From NCBI GenBank assembly GCA_947632145.1, contig CANRNW010000013.1, positions 1 to 33,540 of the forward strand: a stretch of 33,540 bases of DNA, written 5' to 3'. The DNA is from an uncultured Clostridia bacterium (GTDB taxonomy: Bacteria; Bacillota; Clostridia; TANB77; CAG-508). The translations under genes were made by a program, and so were the position numbers. Shown here in pieces: positions 7,446 to 16,506 of this stretch. The notes below the pieces were generated by a model. That model searched no databases. It was not told the origin of the DNA and was given only the letters and a program-made list of their open reading frames with translations. How positions within the stretch are numbered: position 1 is the first letter of the stretch; the number at the start of each line of letters is the position of its first letter.

Positions 7446-8126
7446 CTAAATATTTTCATTGTTTTTCAACAATTCTGGACGTTTCTTTTTTGTATTTTTT
7501 ATAGATTGCTCTTTTCGCCAATTTTCAATATTTTCATGATGTCCTGATAATAAAACATCTGGGACTTTTTTATTTAAGAATACTTCAGGTCTTGTATATT
7601 GTGGATATTCTAATAGTCCATTGCTAAATGATTCTTCATTTACAGATTCTGTGTTTATTACGCCATCAATATATCTACTAACGGCATCTATCAATGCCAT
7701 TGCAGGTATTTCTCCGCCTGTTAAAACATAATCGCCAATAGATATTTCTTCATCAACAATTTCTTCCAAAACTCTTTCATCTATTCCCTCATAATGCCCA
7801 CATAACAATATTAAATTTTCTTGCTTACTTAATTCTTTTACTTTATTTTGAGTTAATACTTTTCCTTGTGGAGATAAATAAATTACTTTTGCATTGTCTT
7901 TATTTTCAATAGAGTTATATGCATCATACACCACATCTGGTCTAATTAACATACCTGCTCCTCCGCCATAAGGATAATCATCAACTTTTTTATGCTTATT
8001 TTTAGAGAAATCTCTAATATTTATTAAATTTATTTCTATTAAATTATTTTCTTGAGCTCTTTTTAAAATACTCTGTTTCATAGGTTCAAACATTTCTGGA
8101 AAAAGTGTTAATACATTAAATTTCAT
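7446..8126 (-). CDS. trmD: tRNA (guanine-N1-)-methyltransferase TrmD
   Basis: 226 residues. It methylates G37 of tRNAs reading CNN and GGN-type codons and so guards against +1 frameshifting. SPOUT-class trefoil-knot motifs are present: YLSPQG near residue 84, [13 protein letters not shown] near 110, and [22 protein letters not shown] near 130. The conserved N-terminal [11 protein letters not shown] and the YGGGAGM loop are also there. It starts one base after the rimM stop, which suggests translational coupling. In a genome that may shift frame at CGG codons, an intact TrmD is worth noting. Confidence 0.97.
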   Translation of the reverse strand: MKFNVLTLFPEMFEPMKQSILKRAQENNLIEINLINIRDFSKNKHKKVDDYPYGGGAGMLIRPDVVYDAYNSIENKDNAKVIYLSPQGKVLTQNKVKELSKQENLILLCGHYEGIDERVLEEIVDEEISIGDYVLTGGEIPAMALIDAVSRYIDGVINTESVNEESFSNGLLEYPQYTRPEVFLNKKVPDVLLSGHHENIENWRKEQSIKNTKKKRPELLKNNENI

Positions 8127-8127
8127 T

Positions 8128-8637
8128 TTATATTAACCCCTTAATTAAGTTTACAAAAATCTTACCATTTTCAATATCTACTAATTTTATTACTTCCTGT
8201 GTTGCTGGTAACAATATTTGTTTTCCTAATTCATCTTTTATAACATACACATCATTACTTCCTGTTGAAAATATATCATCTACTTTTCCTAATAAATTAT
8301 TAGAATTTTGATCATATACATCTAAACCTATTAAGTCAGCAATAAAGTATGTATCTTTTGGAAGTTTTATAGCATTATCTCTACTAATTTTTATGTAATA
8401 ATTTCTATACTTTTCAGCTTCATTTATATCTGGTATTTCTTTAAATTTTAGTAATACCATATTTTTGCTATATTTCACTTCTTCAATTGTAAATTCTTTT
8501 AAATTTCCTTTTATATCGATATATACAGATTTTAATTTTTTAAATCTTGTTATATCATCTGTAAAAGGAACTACTTTTAAAAAGCCCTTAATTCCATACG
8601 TATTTACTATTTGACCTATTTCTAAATAATCTTTCAT
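8128..8637 (-). CDS. rimM: 16S rRNA processing protein RimM
   Basis: 169 residues, the usual length. RimM helps the 30S head to mature by binding S19. The N-terminal domain shows IGQIVNTYGIKGFLKVVPFTDD, and the PRC-barrel domain has DLIGLDVYD and VYVIKDELGKQILLPA. It sits between khpA and trmD in the standard order. The binding site (TTAGGTTTA) is weaker than its neighbours', so coupling to the gene 11 bases upstream is likely. Confidence 0.95.
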   Translation of the reverse strand: MKDYLEIGQIVNTYGIKGFLKVVPFTDDITRFKKLKSVYIDIKGNLKEFTIEEVKYSKNMVLLKFKEIPDINEAEKYRNYYIKISRDNAIKLPKDTYFIADLIGLDVYDQNSNNLLGKVDDIFSTGSNDVYVIKDELGKQILLPATQEVIKLVDIENGKIFVNLIKGLI

Positions 8638-8648
8638 ATAAATTAAAC

Positions 8649-8879
8649 CTAATCAATAAATTCTACTGTAACTCTTTTTTGTTCTTTTGCAGCTACAGCT
8701 CTTACTATTTCTCTTATTGCTTTAGCAATTCTTCCTTGTTTTCCTATTACTTTTCCCATATCTGCATTATCAACTTTAACTTCTAATACAATTGATTTTT
8801 CTCCTGTAACTTCGTTAATTGATACTGCATCAGGATTTGTAACTAAATTTTTAATAATAAGCTCTAATGTGTCTTTCAT
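8649..8879 (-). CDS. khpA: KH-domain RNA-binding protein KhpA
   Basis: 76 residues, one KH domain with the diagnostic GKVIGKQGRIAKAIREIV (GxxG loop) in the second half and the C-terminal VTVEFID. KhpA dimerises, often with KhpB/Jag, and binds many RNAs in Gram-positive bacteria, affecting cell division. The position between rpsP and rimM is the classical one. AGGAGG precedes the ATG. Confidence 0.95.
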   Translation of the reverse strand: MKDTLELIIKNLVTNPDAVSINEVTGEKSIVLEVKVDNADMGKVIGKQGRIAKAIREIVRAVAAKEQKRVTVEFID

Positions 8880-8891
8880 TTAAAGTTCCTC

Positions 8892-9125
8892 CTAGTTAGC
8901 TTTTTCAATTAGTTTTTTAACTGTGTCTGTTGGCTTAGCACCGTTTTTTATCCATTGTTCTACTTTTGCTTTATCTAATTTTATTTCAGATGGTTCAACC
9001 ATTGGATTATATGTTCCAATTTTTTCTATTATTCTTCCATCTCTTGGTGATCTAGAATCAGCAACAACTATATGATAGAATGGAGCTTTTTTTGCACCTT
9101 CTCTTTGTAATCTTATTTTTACCAT
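8892..9125 (-). CDS. rpsP: Ribosomal protein S16
   Basis: 77 residues. [20 protein letters not shown] and [20 protein letters not shown] are the bS16 signature. S16 is an assembly protein of the 30S body. The start has a strong GGGGGG-type binding site. It follows ffh by about 55 bases without a terminator and leads the khpA-rimM-trmD-rplS run. Confidence 0.97.
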   Translation of the reverse strand: MVKIRLQREGAKKAPFYHIVVADSRSPRDGRIIEKIGTYNPMVEPSEIKLDKAKVEQWIKNGAKPTDTVKKLIEKAN

Positions 9126-9179
9126 TTATTCTTCACCCCCCTAAAATGATATATATATATTAAAAATTTAATAACGATA

Positions 9180-10518
9180 TTATTGTAAATCTTCCATATT
9201 TAAAGATTTCATTACATTTCTTATACCTTTTTGGTCTTTCATTTTCTTTACCATTTTTTGAGTCATTTCAAAGGATTCCATGAATTTGTTTATTGCTTGC
9301 ACTGTTGTTCCACTACCTTTTGCTATTCTTATTCTTCTACTTGCATTTAATAATTTAGGATTTCTTCTTTCTTTTGCCGTCATAGAACAAATAATTGCTT
9401 CTATTTTAACAAATTCTTTGTCATCTACTTTTATATCTTTGAATTTGTTCATTCCTGGTATCATTTTTAGTATAGATGAAAATGAACCCATTTTTTTCAT
9501 TTGCCTTAATTGTGCTAAATAATCATTTAAATCAAATTCTTGTTTTCTTAATTTTTGTTCTAATTTTTTGGCTTCTTCTTCATCAAATGCCTCTTCTGCT
9601 TTTTCAATTATAGAAAGCACATCGCCCATCCCAAGTATTCTTGATGCCATTCTATCTGGATGGAATTCTTCTATGTCGCTTAATTTTTCTCCTGTTGCAA
9701 CAAACTTTATTGGTCTTCCTGTAACTTTTTTTACTGATAATGCAGCACCACCACGCGTATCGCCATCTAGCTTTGTTAGTACAACTCCATCTATTCCCAA
9801 TTGTTCGTTAAATGCGGTTGCAACATTTACAGCATCTTGACCTGTCATTGAATCTACAACTAAAAGTATTTCGTGTGGCTTTACATTTAATTTTAAATTT
9901 TTTAATTCTTGCATAAGTTCTTCATCTATATGTAGTCTACCGTGCTGTATCTATTATTACAATATCATTTAATTTTGAAATTGCTATATTCATTGCTTGT
10001 TTTGCAATTTGAACAACATCTTCTGTTGTTTCGTTAGAATACACTGGTATATTTAATTGTTTGCCAACTACTTGTAATTGTTGAATAGCTGCAGGTCTAT
10101 ATACATCACATGCAACTAATAATGGATTTTTTCCTTTTTTTCTTAAAATATTTGCTAATTTTCCTGCTGTTGTTGTTTTTCCTGATCCTTGTAAACCAAC
10201 TAACATTATTATTGTTGGTGGATTTGGTGTAATATTTATTTTACTTTCTTCTCCACCTAGTAAGCTAACCAATTCATCCCTTACTATTTTTACAACTTGT
10301 TGGCCTGGTGTTAATGATTTTAGTACATCTTGACCTAATGCCTTTTCTTCAATGGTTGATATGAATTCCTTTACTATTTTGTAATTAACATCTGCTTCTA
10401 GAAGTGCTAATTTTACTTCTCTTAATACTTCTTTTAAATCTGATTCTGTAATTCTAGCTTTTCCACTTAATTTTCTTGTAATTTCTTGCAATTTTGATGA
10501 TAATCCTTCAAAAGCCAT
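9180..10518 (-). CDS. ffh: Signal recognition particle GTPase Ffh, interrupted by an apparent +1 frameshift
   Basis: Read with one base skipped at 9942, this is a complete 445-residue Ffh. It has the N domain, the P-loop GLQGSGKTT (about 108-116), the DTAGRLHIDEEL G3 region (about 190), TKLDGDTRGGAALS, the GEKLSDIEEFHPDRMASRILGMGD region, and a methionine-rich M domain ending in MNMEDLQ-like sequence. The SRP GTPase targets nascent membrane and secreted proteins to the translocon and is essential in most bacteria. In the zero frame the read is GAT ACA GCA CGG TAG, which stops in the middle of DTAGR. Skipping the C of CGG gives DTA-G-RLHIDEE exactly. Both halves are fully conserved, so decay is unlikely. 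The choice is between recoding and a sequence error. Confidence 0.9.
9940..9942 (-). other. CGG frameshift site in ffh
   Basis: Zero-frame context GCA CGG TAG; the +1 reading GCA (C) GGT AGA restores the invariant Gly of DTAGR. The next zero-frame codon is a stop. No Shine-Dalgarno-like stimulator is visible upstream. Confidence 0.8.
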
Positions 10519-10573
10519 ATTTTTTTAGCACCTCCGTTTTTTGTTGCTACTTTATATTATTGTTTAAATAATA

Positions 10574-10921
10574 TTAAACTAAACAACTTAATTCTTGCAT
10601 TATGTGGTTTAACACTCTTTGAACTTGTTTATCAGATGAATTTGTCTCTAGTTTTGTTAATTCAGATAAGACACTGTTTATTTTCTTATCTGTTTCTAAT
10701 GCTCTTTTCATGATTTCCAACTTTTCCTCAAATTCGAAAAGTTTATTTTCCCCCTTCTTTATATTATCTCTAACAGCCTGTCTTGTAATGTTCATATTTT
10801 CTGCAATTTCTGATAGAGATAAATCGCTATTATAATAGTTATCTAATGATTCATATTGTTTTTCAGTTAAAAGTTTGCCATATATATTTAATAGCATACT
10901 TACCTTAACATTTTTATCCAT
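10574..10921 (-). CDS. ylxM: YlxM/p13-like DNA-binding protein
   Basis: 115 residues. The N-terminal half is a sigma-70 region-4-like helix-turn-helix (YGKLLTEKQYESLDNYY, LSEIAENMNITRQAVRDNIKKGENKL), followed by a helical tail. YlxM is almost always encoded just before ffh in Firmicutes and is thought to take part in SRP expression or function. Here it is the first gene of the operon, behind a TTGACA promoter, and ends 55 bases before the Ffh start. Confidence 0.93.
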   Translation of the reverse strand: MDKNVKVSMLLNIYGKLLTEKQYESLDNYYNSDLSLSEIAENMNITRQAVRDNIKKGENKLFEFEEKLEIMKRALETDKKINSVLSELTKLETNSSDKQVQRVLNHIMQELSCLV

Positions 10922-10957
10922 ATAAACAACTACCTTCTTCCTGTGTAATGCTAATAT

Positions 10958-10986
10958 ACTTTACACTATTTTTTTTCTTTTGTCAA
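10958..10986 (-). promoter_or_regulatory. Promoter of the ylxM-ffh-rplS operon
   Basis: TTGACA, a 17-base spacer and TAAAGT on the minus strand, about 37 bases before the ylxM start. Confidence 0.65.
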
Positions 10987-11056
10987 GCCTTTTTTGAAGA
11001 TTTATTAAAATTTATGTGCATTTTAATAAATCATATCAATTTTTTTCCTACGCAGC

Positions 11057-11085
11057 AAAAAAATAGGCTGTATAAATACAGCCTG
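11057..11085 (-). terminator. Terminator after rubredoxin
   Basis: AGGCTGTA-TTTA-TACAGCCT stem with seven T on the minus side and seven T on the plus side; could work in both directions. Confidence 0.85.
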
Positions 11086-11090
11086 TTTTT

Positions 11091-11210
11091 TTATTCTTCT
11101 ATTTTTTCAAATTTATCTTTTCCAACTCCACACATTGGGCAAACATAATCATCTGGCATTTCACCTTCAAATTCATGTTCATATCCGCATACTAAACATT
11201 TATATTTCAT
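11091..11210 (-). CDS. Miniature rubredoxin
   Basis: 39 residues ([37 protein letters not shown]). Two CxxCG knuckles ligate one iron, as in rubredoxins, but the loop between them is about a dozen residues shorter than in typical 52-54-residue rubredoxins. In that respect it resembles the rubredoxin domains of rubrerythrins. It is probably the electron donor for the rubrerythrin encoded 17 bases upstream, which together reduce hydrogen peroxide in anaerobes. The second ATG (11210) is chosen because AGGAGG lies ten bases before it; the ATG at 11219 is only one base away from that site. Confidence 0.88.
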   Translation of the reverse strand: MKYKCLVCGYEHEFEGEMPDDYVCPMCGVGKDKFEKIEE

Positions 11211-11227
11211 AGTATTCATTCCTCCTA

Positions 11228-11767
11228 CTAATAGTTTTCTGCTTTTATTTCAAAATATGCTTTTGGATGTGCGCAAACTGGGCATATTTCTGGTGCTTCT
11301 TTTCCTATACATATATGTCCACAGTTTCTACATTTCCATATTTTATCTCCATCCTTACTAAATACTAATCCGTTTTCTACATTGTCTAATAATTTTCTAT
11401 ATCTTTCTTCATGTTCTTTTTCAATTTTTGCTACACCTTCAAATAATCCAGCTATATAATCAAATCCTTCTTCTCTTGCTTCTTTTGCAAATCTATCATA
11501 CATATCTGTCCATTCAAAGTTTTCTCCTTCTGCAGCAGATTTTAAATTATCTACAGTTGAGCCAACTTCTCCGCCATTTAATAATTTAAACCATAATTTT
11601 GCATGTTCCTTTTCATTATCTGCTGTTTCTAAAAATATTGCTGCAATTTGTTCATATCCTTCTTTTTTTGCTTTACTTGCAAAATATGTGTATTTGTTTC
11701 TTGCTTGTGATTCACCAGCAAATGCTTCCATTAAATTTTTTTCTGTTTTTGTTCCACTTAAATTCAT
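11228..11767 (-). CDS. rbr: Rubrerythrin
   Basis: 179 residues. The ferritin-like diiron domain shows [19 protein letters not shown] and [12 protein letters not shown] in the first helix pair. [19 protein letters not shown] and IEKEHEERY form the second pair. A rubredoxin-like domain with [10 protein letters not shown] and [11 protein letters not shown] closes the protein. Rubrerythrin reduces hydrogen peroxide to water in anaerobes. The ATG at 11767 is preferred (AAGGAGG eight bases upstream) over the TTG at 11773. Its own promoter lies at 11807-11835, and rubredoxin follows on the same transcript. Confidence 0.96.
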   Translation of the reverse strand: MNLSGTKTEKNLMEAFAGESQARNKYTYFASKAKKEGYEQIAAIFLETADNEKEHAKLWFKLLNGGEVGSTVDNLKSAAEGENFEWTDMYDRFAKEAREEGFDYIAGLFEGVAKIEKEHEERYRKLLDNVENGLVFSKDGDKIWKCRNCGHICIGKEAPEICPVCAHPKAYFEIKAENY

Positions 11768-11806
11768 TATCAATTCCTCCTTTATAATTTAAAATCAAGC
11801 GATTAA

Positions 11807-11835
11807 AATATATCACAATGATATTTTCTTGTCAA
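11807..11835 (-). promoter_or_regulatory. Rubrerythrin promoter with a palindrome in its spacer
   Basis: TTGACA, a 17-base spacer and TATATT on the minus strand. The spacer contains ATATCA-TTG-TGATAT, an inverted repeat running into the -10 and placed where a repressor would act. It does not match the PerR or Rex consensus that I know. Confidence 0.75.
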
Positions 11836-11846
11836 CATATTTTCTC

Positions 11847-13038
11847 CTAACTCAATTCTTCTATAGCTTTTTGTAATTGTGTATCTATTATATTTCCTTC
11901 TTGGTCTGTTGTTAGTTTTACAACTTCATTTGGTTCAATTCCAACCCCATCAATTTTATCTCCATTCGGAGTTATAAATTCATCTGTTGTTATTTTTAGT
12001 GCATTTCCATCTGCCAATTCCAATATTTGTTGCATAATACCTTTCCCATAAGTTTTTGTGCCTATTAGCTTTGCTCTATTATTATCTTTTAACGCACCTG
12101 CTAGAATCTCTGTTGAACTTGCAGAATTTCCATTTACTAATAAAACTATATCTCCATTTAGTAAGTTATCTTTTTTTGATTTTGTTTCTTCTCTTTTTTG
12201 ATTTTTGTCTATTGTTACCATTATTAAATCATTTTTGGGCAAAATATATTCTGCAATTTCCACTGCTTCTGAAACAATACCTCCTGTATTATCTCTTACA
12301 TCTATAACAAATTTTGTTGCACCTTCATCCATTAACTTTTGAGCATTTTCTTTAAATTCATTTGCTGTTCCTTCATTAAAGTCTGGTATTCTAATATATC
12401 CTATATTTTCATTTAACATTTTTGATGTTACAGAATTTATTTTTACTTCTCTTCTTTCAACTTCAAAATTTAAAATTTCATTATCTCTCTTAATTTCTAA
12501 TTTTACAGTGCCACCGAACTTCACCTTTCATAACTTCAGCAGCAACATCTATTTGGTCTCCTGCATATTCAACATCATTTACTTTTAATAATATATCTCC
12601 CTGTTTAATTCCTGCTTCTTCTGCTGGTGATCCTTCAATTGGAGCAATTATAACTATTTGATTATTTTGTGTGTCATTTCCTATATATACTCCAATGCCT
12701 ACATAATGTCCTAATGTGTTAGTTTCCATTTCAGTCCATTCTTCACCAACTAAATACTCTGTATACTTATCTCCTAGTGCATTTACATATCCTTTTATTG
12801 CACCATCTATTAACTTTTGTTCATCTACATCTTTTAAATAATATTTATCTATAACTGCTCTTATTTTTAATATTTCTGTTTCTAGATTATTTGCTTCAAC
12901 CGAACTTAAAATATAACTTATATTTCCATCCTTTTTTAAATAATTAGTAAAACCTATTATTGTAAATATCATTGTTACAAAAGCAGTTACTATTATTAGC
13001 ATTACTGTTCTATATATTTTTTTATTATTTGAATACAC
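11847..13038 (-). CDS. S41-family C-terminal processing protease (CtpA-like), interrupted by an apparent +1 frameshift
   Basis: With one base skipped at 12516 this is a complete ~396-residue membrane-anchored protease. It has an N-terminal transmembrane segment (VMLIIVTAFVTMIFTIIGF), an S41 N-terminal region (IDKYYLKDVDEQKLIDGAIKG), and a PDZ domain (VIIAPIEGSPAEEAGIKQGDILLKV..V). The peptidase core has VLLVNGNSASSTEILAGAL (nucleophile Ser) and TYGKGIMQ (Lys). The zero frame reads GGT GAA GTT CGG TGG and stops 18 bases later. Skipping the C gives KGEV-G-GTVKLEI, the PDZ segment seen in the family as RGxxGTxV. It lies just beyond the FtsEX/M23 genes, consistent with a role in controlling wall hydrolases. 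Start GTG 13038 is preferred because the GTG at 13050 touches the AAGGA site. Confidence 0.88.
12514..12516 (-). other. CGG frameshift site in the S41 protease gene
   Basis: Zero-frame context GTT CGG TGG; +1 reading GTT (C) GGT GGC restores the conserved Gly of the PDZ domain. An SD-like AAAGGTGAA lies a few bases upstream, but the other two sites have none. Confidence 0.8.
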
Positions 13039-13120
13039 TTGATTTCTCACTCCTTTTTAAATTACTTTTATATTATACTACAAAATTATTTTAAATAGTA
13101 GTAAATTTTTAAGAATTTTA

Positions 13121-13184
13121 AAAAAATTGTAAGGGCGTAATTCGGTAAATTATGTATGAAACTTCTTACCGATTACACCCTTAC
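13121..13184 (-). terminator. Long imperfect hairpin terminator between M23 and S41 genes
   Basis: GTAAGGG-GTAAT-CGGTAA pairs with TTACCG-ATTAC-CCCTTAC (one mismatch, one bulge), followed on the minus strand by AATTTTTTT. The stem ends (TGTAAGGG) resemble those of the palindromic repeat family, so it may be a repeat recruited as a terminator. Confidence 0.7.
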
Positions 13185-13204
13185 AATATGATATAAAATA
13201 TGTA

Positions 13205-14401
13205 TTAGAAACAGAATATTAGTTTTGAATATGTTTCTTTTGAAATATAGTTTAGCGGATTTACTCTATCATTCATAGTTCCACTTCCTACACGTACTTC
13301 CCAATGTAGATGTGGTCCTGATGAAATTCCTGTATTTCCACTTGTTCCAATTTTGTATCCTCTTGTTACAGTTTGTCCCACTGTTACATTAAAGCTAGAT
13401 AAATGTCCATAGCAAGTATATAAATTATCTGAATGTTTTATTTTAATATAATTTCCATATCCTCCACTATTACTTTCAGTAATAACTGCATCAACACATC
13501 CATCTGCTGGTGCATATACAGGTTGATAGCTAACTGCTATATCTAATGCTTTATGATTTGTTGAGGCTCCTGCAGTTGGTTGATTTCTTGGTCCGTATCC
13601 ATATGTAATAAGATTATAATATCTACTTGTTGTTGACAAAGGCCAACTCAAAGTTCCAGAAAAGCTTCCTACATAACCTGCAGCACCATTTTGCTTTCTT
13701 TCTTCTTCTAGTAATTTCTGTTCTTGCTTTTCTAATTCTTGCATTTTACTATTAAGACTGCTTTTATTGTTTTCAGTTGCACTTCTTTCTTGAGCTAATT
13801 TTTTTCTGCTTTCTTCTAGCTCGCTTGCTTTTTGTTTAACAATATTCATTTGTTCTTCAACAGTTGCTTTATCTTCCTCTAACTGTTTCTTAGTAGTTTC
13901 AATATTTGTTTTTGTTTCTTCTATTTCAGTTAACAAGCCATTATCTATATCTACAAGTTCACCTAGCACATAATAATTTGATATAAAATCTGTTAAGCTT
14001 TCTGAACTAAGTAAGAAATCTAAATAAGTTATTTCTCCAGACTCATATTGTGCAACTATTCTAGAAGCTAATGCCTTACCTCTTTTTTCATAATCAGCTT
14101 CTAACTGCACTATAGTTGCTTCATTCTCATCTATTTGTTTTTGTAATGTATCTATACTGTCTTGGTATATAGAAATTTGAGCATTCAACTCACTAATTTG
14201 TTTTTGAACTGCAGTCATTTCAGAAGACAACTTATCTATTTCTTTTTTTGCTTCCTCTATTTTACTTTGGACATCATTCTTTTGTTGCTGTATTGAACTT
14301 AAACTAGTACTAGCTGCATTACTATATGTTGTGCTCATATTTGCAAAAAACATTATAAAAGTTAATATAACGCAAACTCCTGCACATATTTTTTTGTTCA
14401 T
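13205..14401 (-). CDS. Secreted M23 peptidase with coiled coil (EnvC/PcsB-type), paralogue 2
   Basis: About 398 residues. Signal peptide (KICAGVCVILTFIMFFANMSTTYSNA), a long coiled coil (about residues 32-240, rich in Lys/Glu/Gln heptads) with the EnvC/PcsB-like patch GKALASRIVAQYESGEITYLDFLL, then a C-terminal LytM domain. The metallopeptidase motifs are HKALDIAV (H..D), YGHLSSFNV and GPHLHWEVR, so the zinc ligands look complete. It probably cuts peptidoglycan cross-links under the control of FtsEX. MNKK at 14401 is chosen because AGGAGG, within the last codons of the upstream gene, lies nine bases before it. A terminator follows. Confidence 0.92.
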   Translation of the reverse strand: MNKKICAGVCVILTFIMFFANMSTTYSNAASTSLSSIQQQKNDVQSKIEEAKKEIDKLSSEMTAVQKQISELNAQISIYQDSIDTLQKQIDENEATIVQLEADYEKRGKALASRIVAQYESGEITYLDFLLSSESLTDFISNYYVLGELVDIDNGLLTEIEETKTNIETTKKQLEEDKATVEEQMNIVKQKASELEESRKKLAQERSATENNKSSLNSKMQELEKQEQKLLEEERKQNGAAGYVGSFSGTLSWPLSTTSRYYNLITYGYGPRNQPTAGASTNHKALDIAVSYQPVYAPADGCVDAVITESNSGGYGNYIKIKHSDNLYTCYGHLSSFNVTVGQTVTRGYKIGTSGNTGISSGPHLHWEVRVGSGTMNDRVNPLNYISKETYSKLIFCF

Positions 14402-14405
14402 TTTC

Positions 14406-15581
14406 TTATTCCTCCTCATTGGTTTTTATATCATTTCTATTTAGTAAATATTCTAATGGATTTGTCCACGCGCCATTTACTCTAACCTCAAAATGTAAAT
14501 GTGGTCCAGTTGAAATTCCAGTTGATCCAACTTTTAGTATAGGTTGACCTCTTGTTACAGTATCTCCAGTTTCTACTAAACGTTCTTCTCCATGTGCATA
14601 TATTGTTGATAAACCTCCCCCATGGTCAATTACTACCATATTTCCATAAGAAGAATTTTGCTCAGATTTAACAACTACGCCATCATTTGCAGAAACTGCA
14701 TAGCTACCAGTTGGTGCTGCAATATCTATTCCCATGTGCATTTTATATATATTACTTATTGGGTGAATTCGCATTCCATATTGATATGTTATTGTAGTAT
14801 ATCCAGGTACTGGCCAACATAATTCTCCACCAACATATTCGCTACCTAAATTTTGTGTTAGAAGCATCAATAATTCAACTTCTACTTTTTGTGTTTCTTC
14901 TTGATATTCATCTATCTGATTCTGTAAATTTCTTTCTTGTTCTGATAATTCATCCATTTGAGATCTTTTTAAAACTCTAATATTTGAAAGAACAACAGAA
15001 GATTTTTCTTGTTCATGTTTTTTTTCTTTTAATTCTTCTTTATACTTGTCTAATTCCTCTTTTATTTTTTTAATTTCTTCTCTTTGAGTTTCACAAGTTC
15101 TTATTAGTTCATTATCATGTTCTATTATATCACTAATTAAATAATAATTTGAGATAAGTTCTACTAAATTTTTTGAATTTAATAAAAAATCTAAATATAC
15201 AACATCTCCAGCTTCATATTGAGCAACTATTCTATTTGCTAGTAATTCTTTTCTTTCATTATATGTTTTTTCTATTTCATTAAACTGTTTTTCTACAACC
15301 TCTATTCTTTCATTTAGTTCTTCCATTTCTTTATTTAAAACAGCTACATTAACTTCATATTTATAAATTCTATCACTTAAATCTTGTAACTCTAACATTA
15401 AGTCAGATATTTGTCCTTTAAGTTCTTCTACTTGTAATGTGTTTTCAGAAATTTTATCTTTTAAAATTTCTCGTTGCTCTCTAAGTTCTACAATATCTTG
15501 CGTTTCTGCTTTACTTTTTACAGATGTAAACAAAATAAGTATAACTATTCCTGTAATAATAACATACAGTTTTTTATTCAT
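14406..15581 (-). CDS. Secreted M23 peptidase with coiled coil (EnvC/PcsB-type), paralogue 1
   Basis: About 391 residues with the same plan as its downstream neighbour: signal sequence (LYVIITGIVILILFTSVKSKA), extended coiled coil, the patch KELLANRIVAQYEAGDVVYLDFLL, and a LytM domain with HMGIDIAAPTG, IYAHGEERLV and GPHLHFEVRV zinc-ligand motifs. The two proteins are tandem duplicates that have diverged mainly in the coiled coil. It begins at 15581, since TTAGGAGAAG overlaps the ftsX stop codon, and it ends four bases before the next gene. FtsX loops are known to bind and activate this class of hydrolase in other bacteria, which fits the gene order. Confidence 0.92.
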   Translation of the reverse strand: MNKKLYVIITGIVILILFTSVKSKAETQDIVELREQREILKDKISENTLQVEELKGQISDLMLELQDLSDRIYKYEVNVAVLNKEMEELNERIEVVEKQFNEIEKTYNERKELLANRIVAQYEAGDVVYLDFLLNSKNLVELISNYYLISDIIEHDNELIRTCETQREEIKKIKEELDKYKEELKEKKHEQEKSSVVLSNIRVLKRSQMDELSEQERNLQNQIDEYQEETQKVEVELLMLLTQNLGSEYVGGELCWPVPGYTTITYQYGMRIHPISNIYKMHMGIDIAAPTGSYAVSANDGVVVKSEQNSSYGNMVVIDHGGGLSTIYAHGEERLVETGDTVTRGQPILKVGSTGISTGPHLHFEVRVNGAWTNPLEYLLNRNDIKTNEEE

Positions 15582-15591
15582 TTGTCTTCTC

Positions 15592-16506
15592 CTAAACATC
15601 TAAATACTTTCTCATTGAAATTGTACTACCAATTATTCCAATTCCAACTCCTAATACTATGTATACTATAATGATTAAATTAACCATATCTCCAAAGCTT
15701 AATAAACTTACTGTTTTTAGTGTTTGTGCTAATGATGAAGCTAAAAATTTATTTGCTAAAGAATTATAGCCCAAACAAATTATTAGTATTGATATTAGTC
15801 CTGATGCCAATCCTATTATAACTCCCTCTACTGCAAACGGAGCTCGTATAAAGCTATTTGTTGCACCAACATATTTCATAATTGATATTTCTTTTCTTCT
15901 CGCGTGTACAGAAAGTTTAATAGTATTTGATATGATAAATAAAGAAACAACAACTAATATAACTAGTATAACTAATGTAAATATTTTTATTCCATTACCT
16001 AAAGATAGCAAAGTTTCTATTGTTCTTTCTGCGCTTCTTACACTTACTACTCCGTCAATTTGTTCTATTTGTGCTTTTACATTTGAACTATAGCTTAAAT
16101 CTGTAACATTTACTATAAATGACTCCTTAAAGCTATCAACTGTAACAAAATCCATAGCATGTGGTGTTTCTTTTAGTCTTTCGCTCATTGTATCGTATGC
16201 TTGTTGTTTTGAAACTCTCTCTAATTTATTTATAGCTAAAGCATCATTTACTTTTATATTCTTTATTTGATTTTCTATTTGTATCATTTCTTCTTCTGTT
16301 GCATCTTGCTTAACAAATGCCTGCATTCCTTGTGCTTCTTCAACTGTTGATACTATATGATTTATATTTTGTGCAATAGCAAAAAATATTCCAAACATAA
16401 GCATTGTTGCACACATAACTCCTAAGCACGAAAAAGTAGATTTTTTATTTTTAAATACATTCTTAAATCCTTCGCTAATTAAATAACCAATAACACTATA
16501 CTTCAC
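15592..16506 (-). CDS. ftsX: Cell-division permease-like protein FtsX
   Basis: About 304 residues. FtsX pairs with the ATPase FtsE and passes its signal through the membrane to peptidoglycan hydrolases. One N-terminal transmembrane helix follows the ISEGFKNVFKNKKSTF leader. An extracellular domain with SVRSAERTIETLLSLGNG comes next, then three transmembrane helices with the conserved SNTIKLSVHARRKEISIMKYVGATNSFIRAPFAVEG. I prefer the GTG at 16506 (AGGGTGG eight bases upstream; the start then matches the family), which overlaps the end of ftsE by 11 bases. An ATG at 16527 has no clear binding site. Confidence 0.95.
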   Translation of the reverse strand: MKYSVIGYLISEGFKNVFKNKKSTFSCLGVMCATMLMFGIFFAIAQNINHIVSTVEEAQGMQAFVKQDATEEEMIQIENQIKNIKVNDALAINKLERVSKQQAYDTMSERLKETPHAMDFVTVDSFKESFIVNVTDLSYSSNVKAQIEQIDGVVSVRSAERTIETLLSLGNGIKIFTLVILVILVVVSLFIISNTIKLSVHARRKEISIMKYVGATNSFIRAPFAVEGVIIGLASGLISILIICLGYNSLANKFLASSLAQTLKTVSLLSFGDMVNLIIIVYIVLGVGIGIIGSTISMRKYLDV

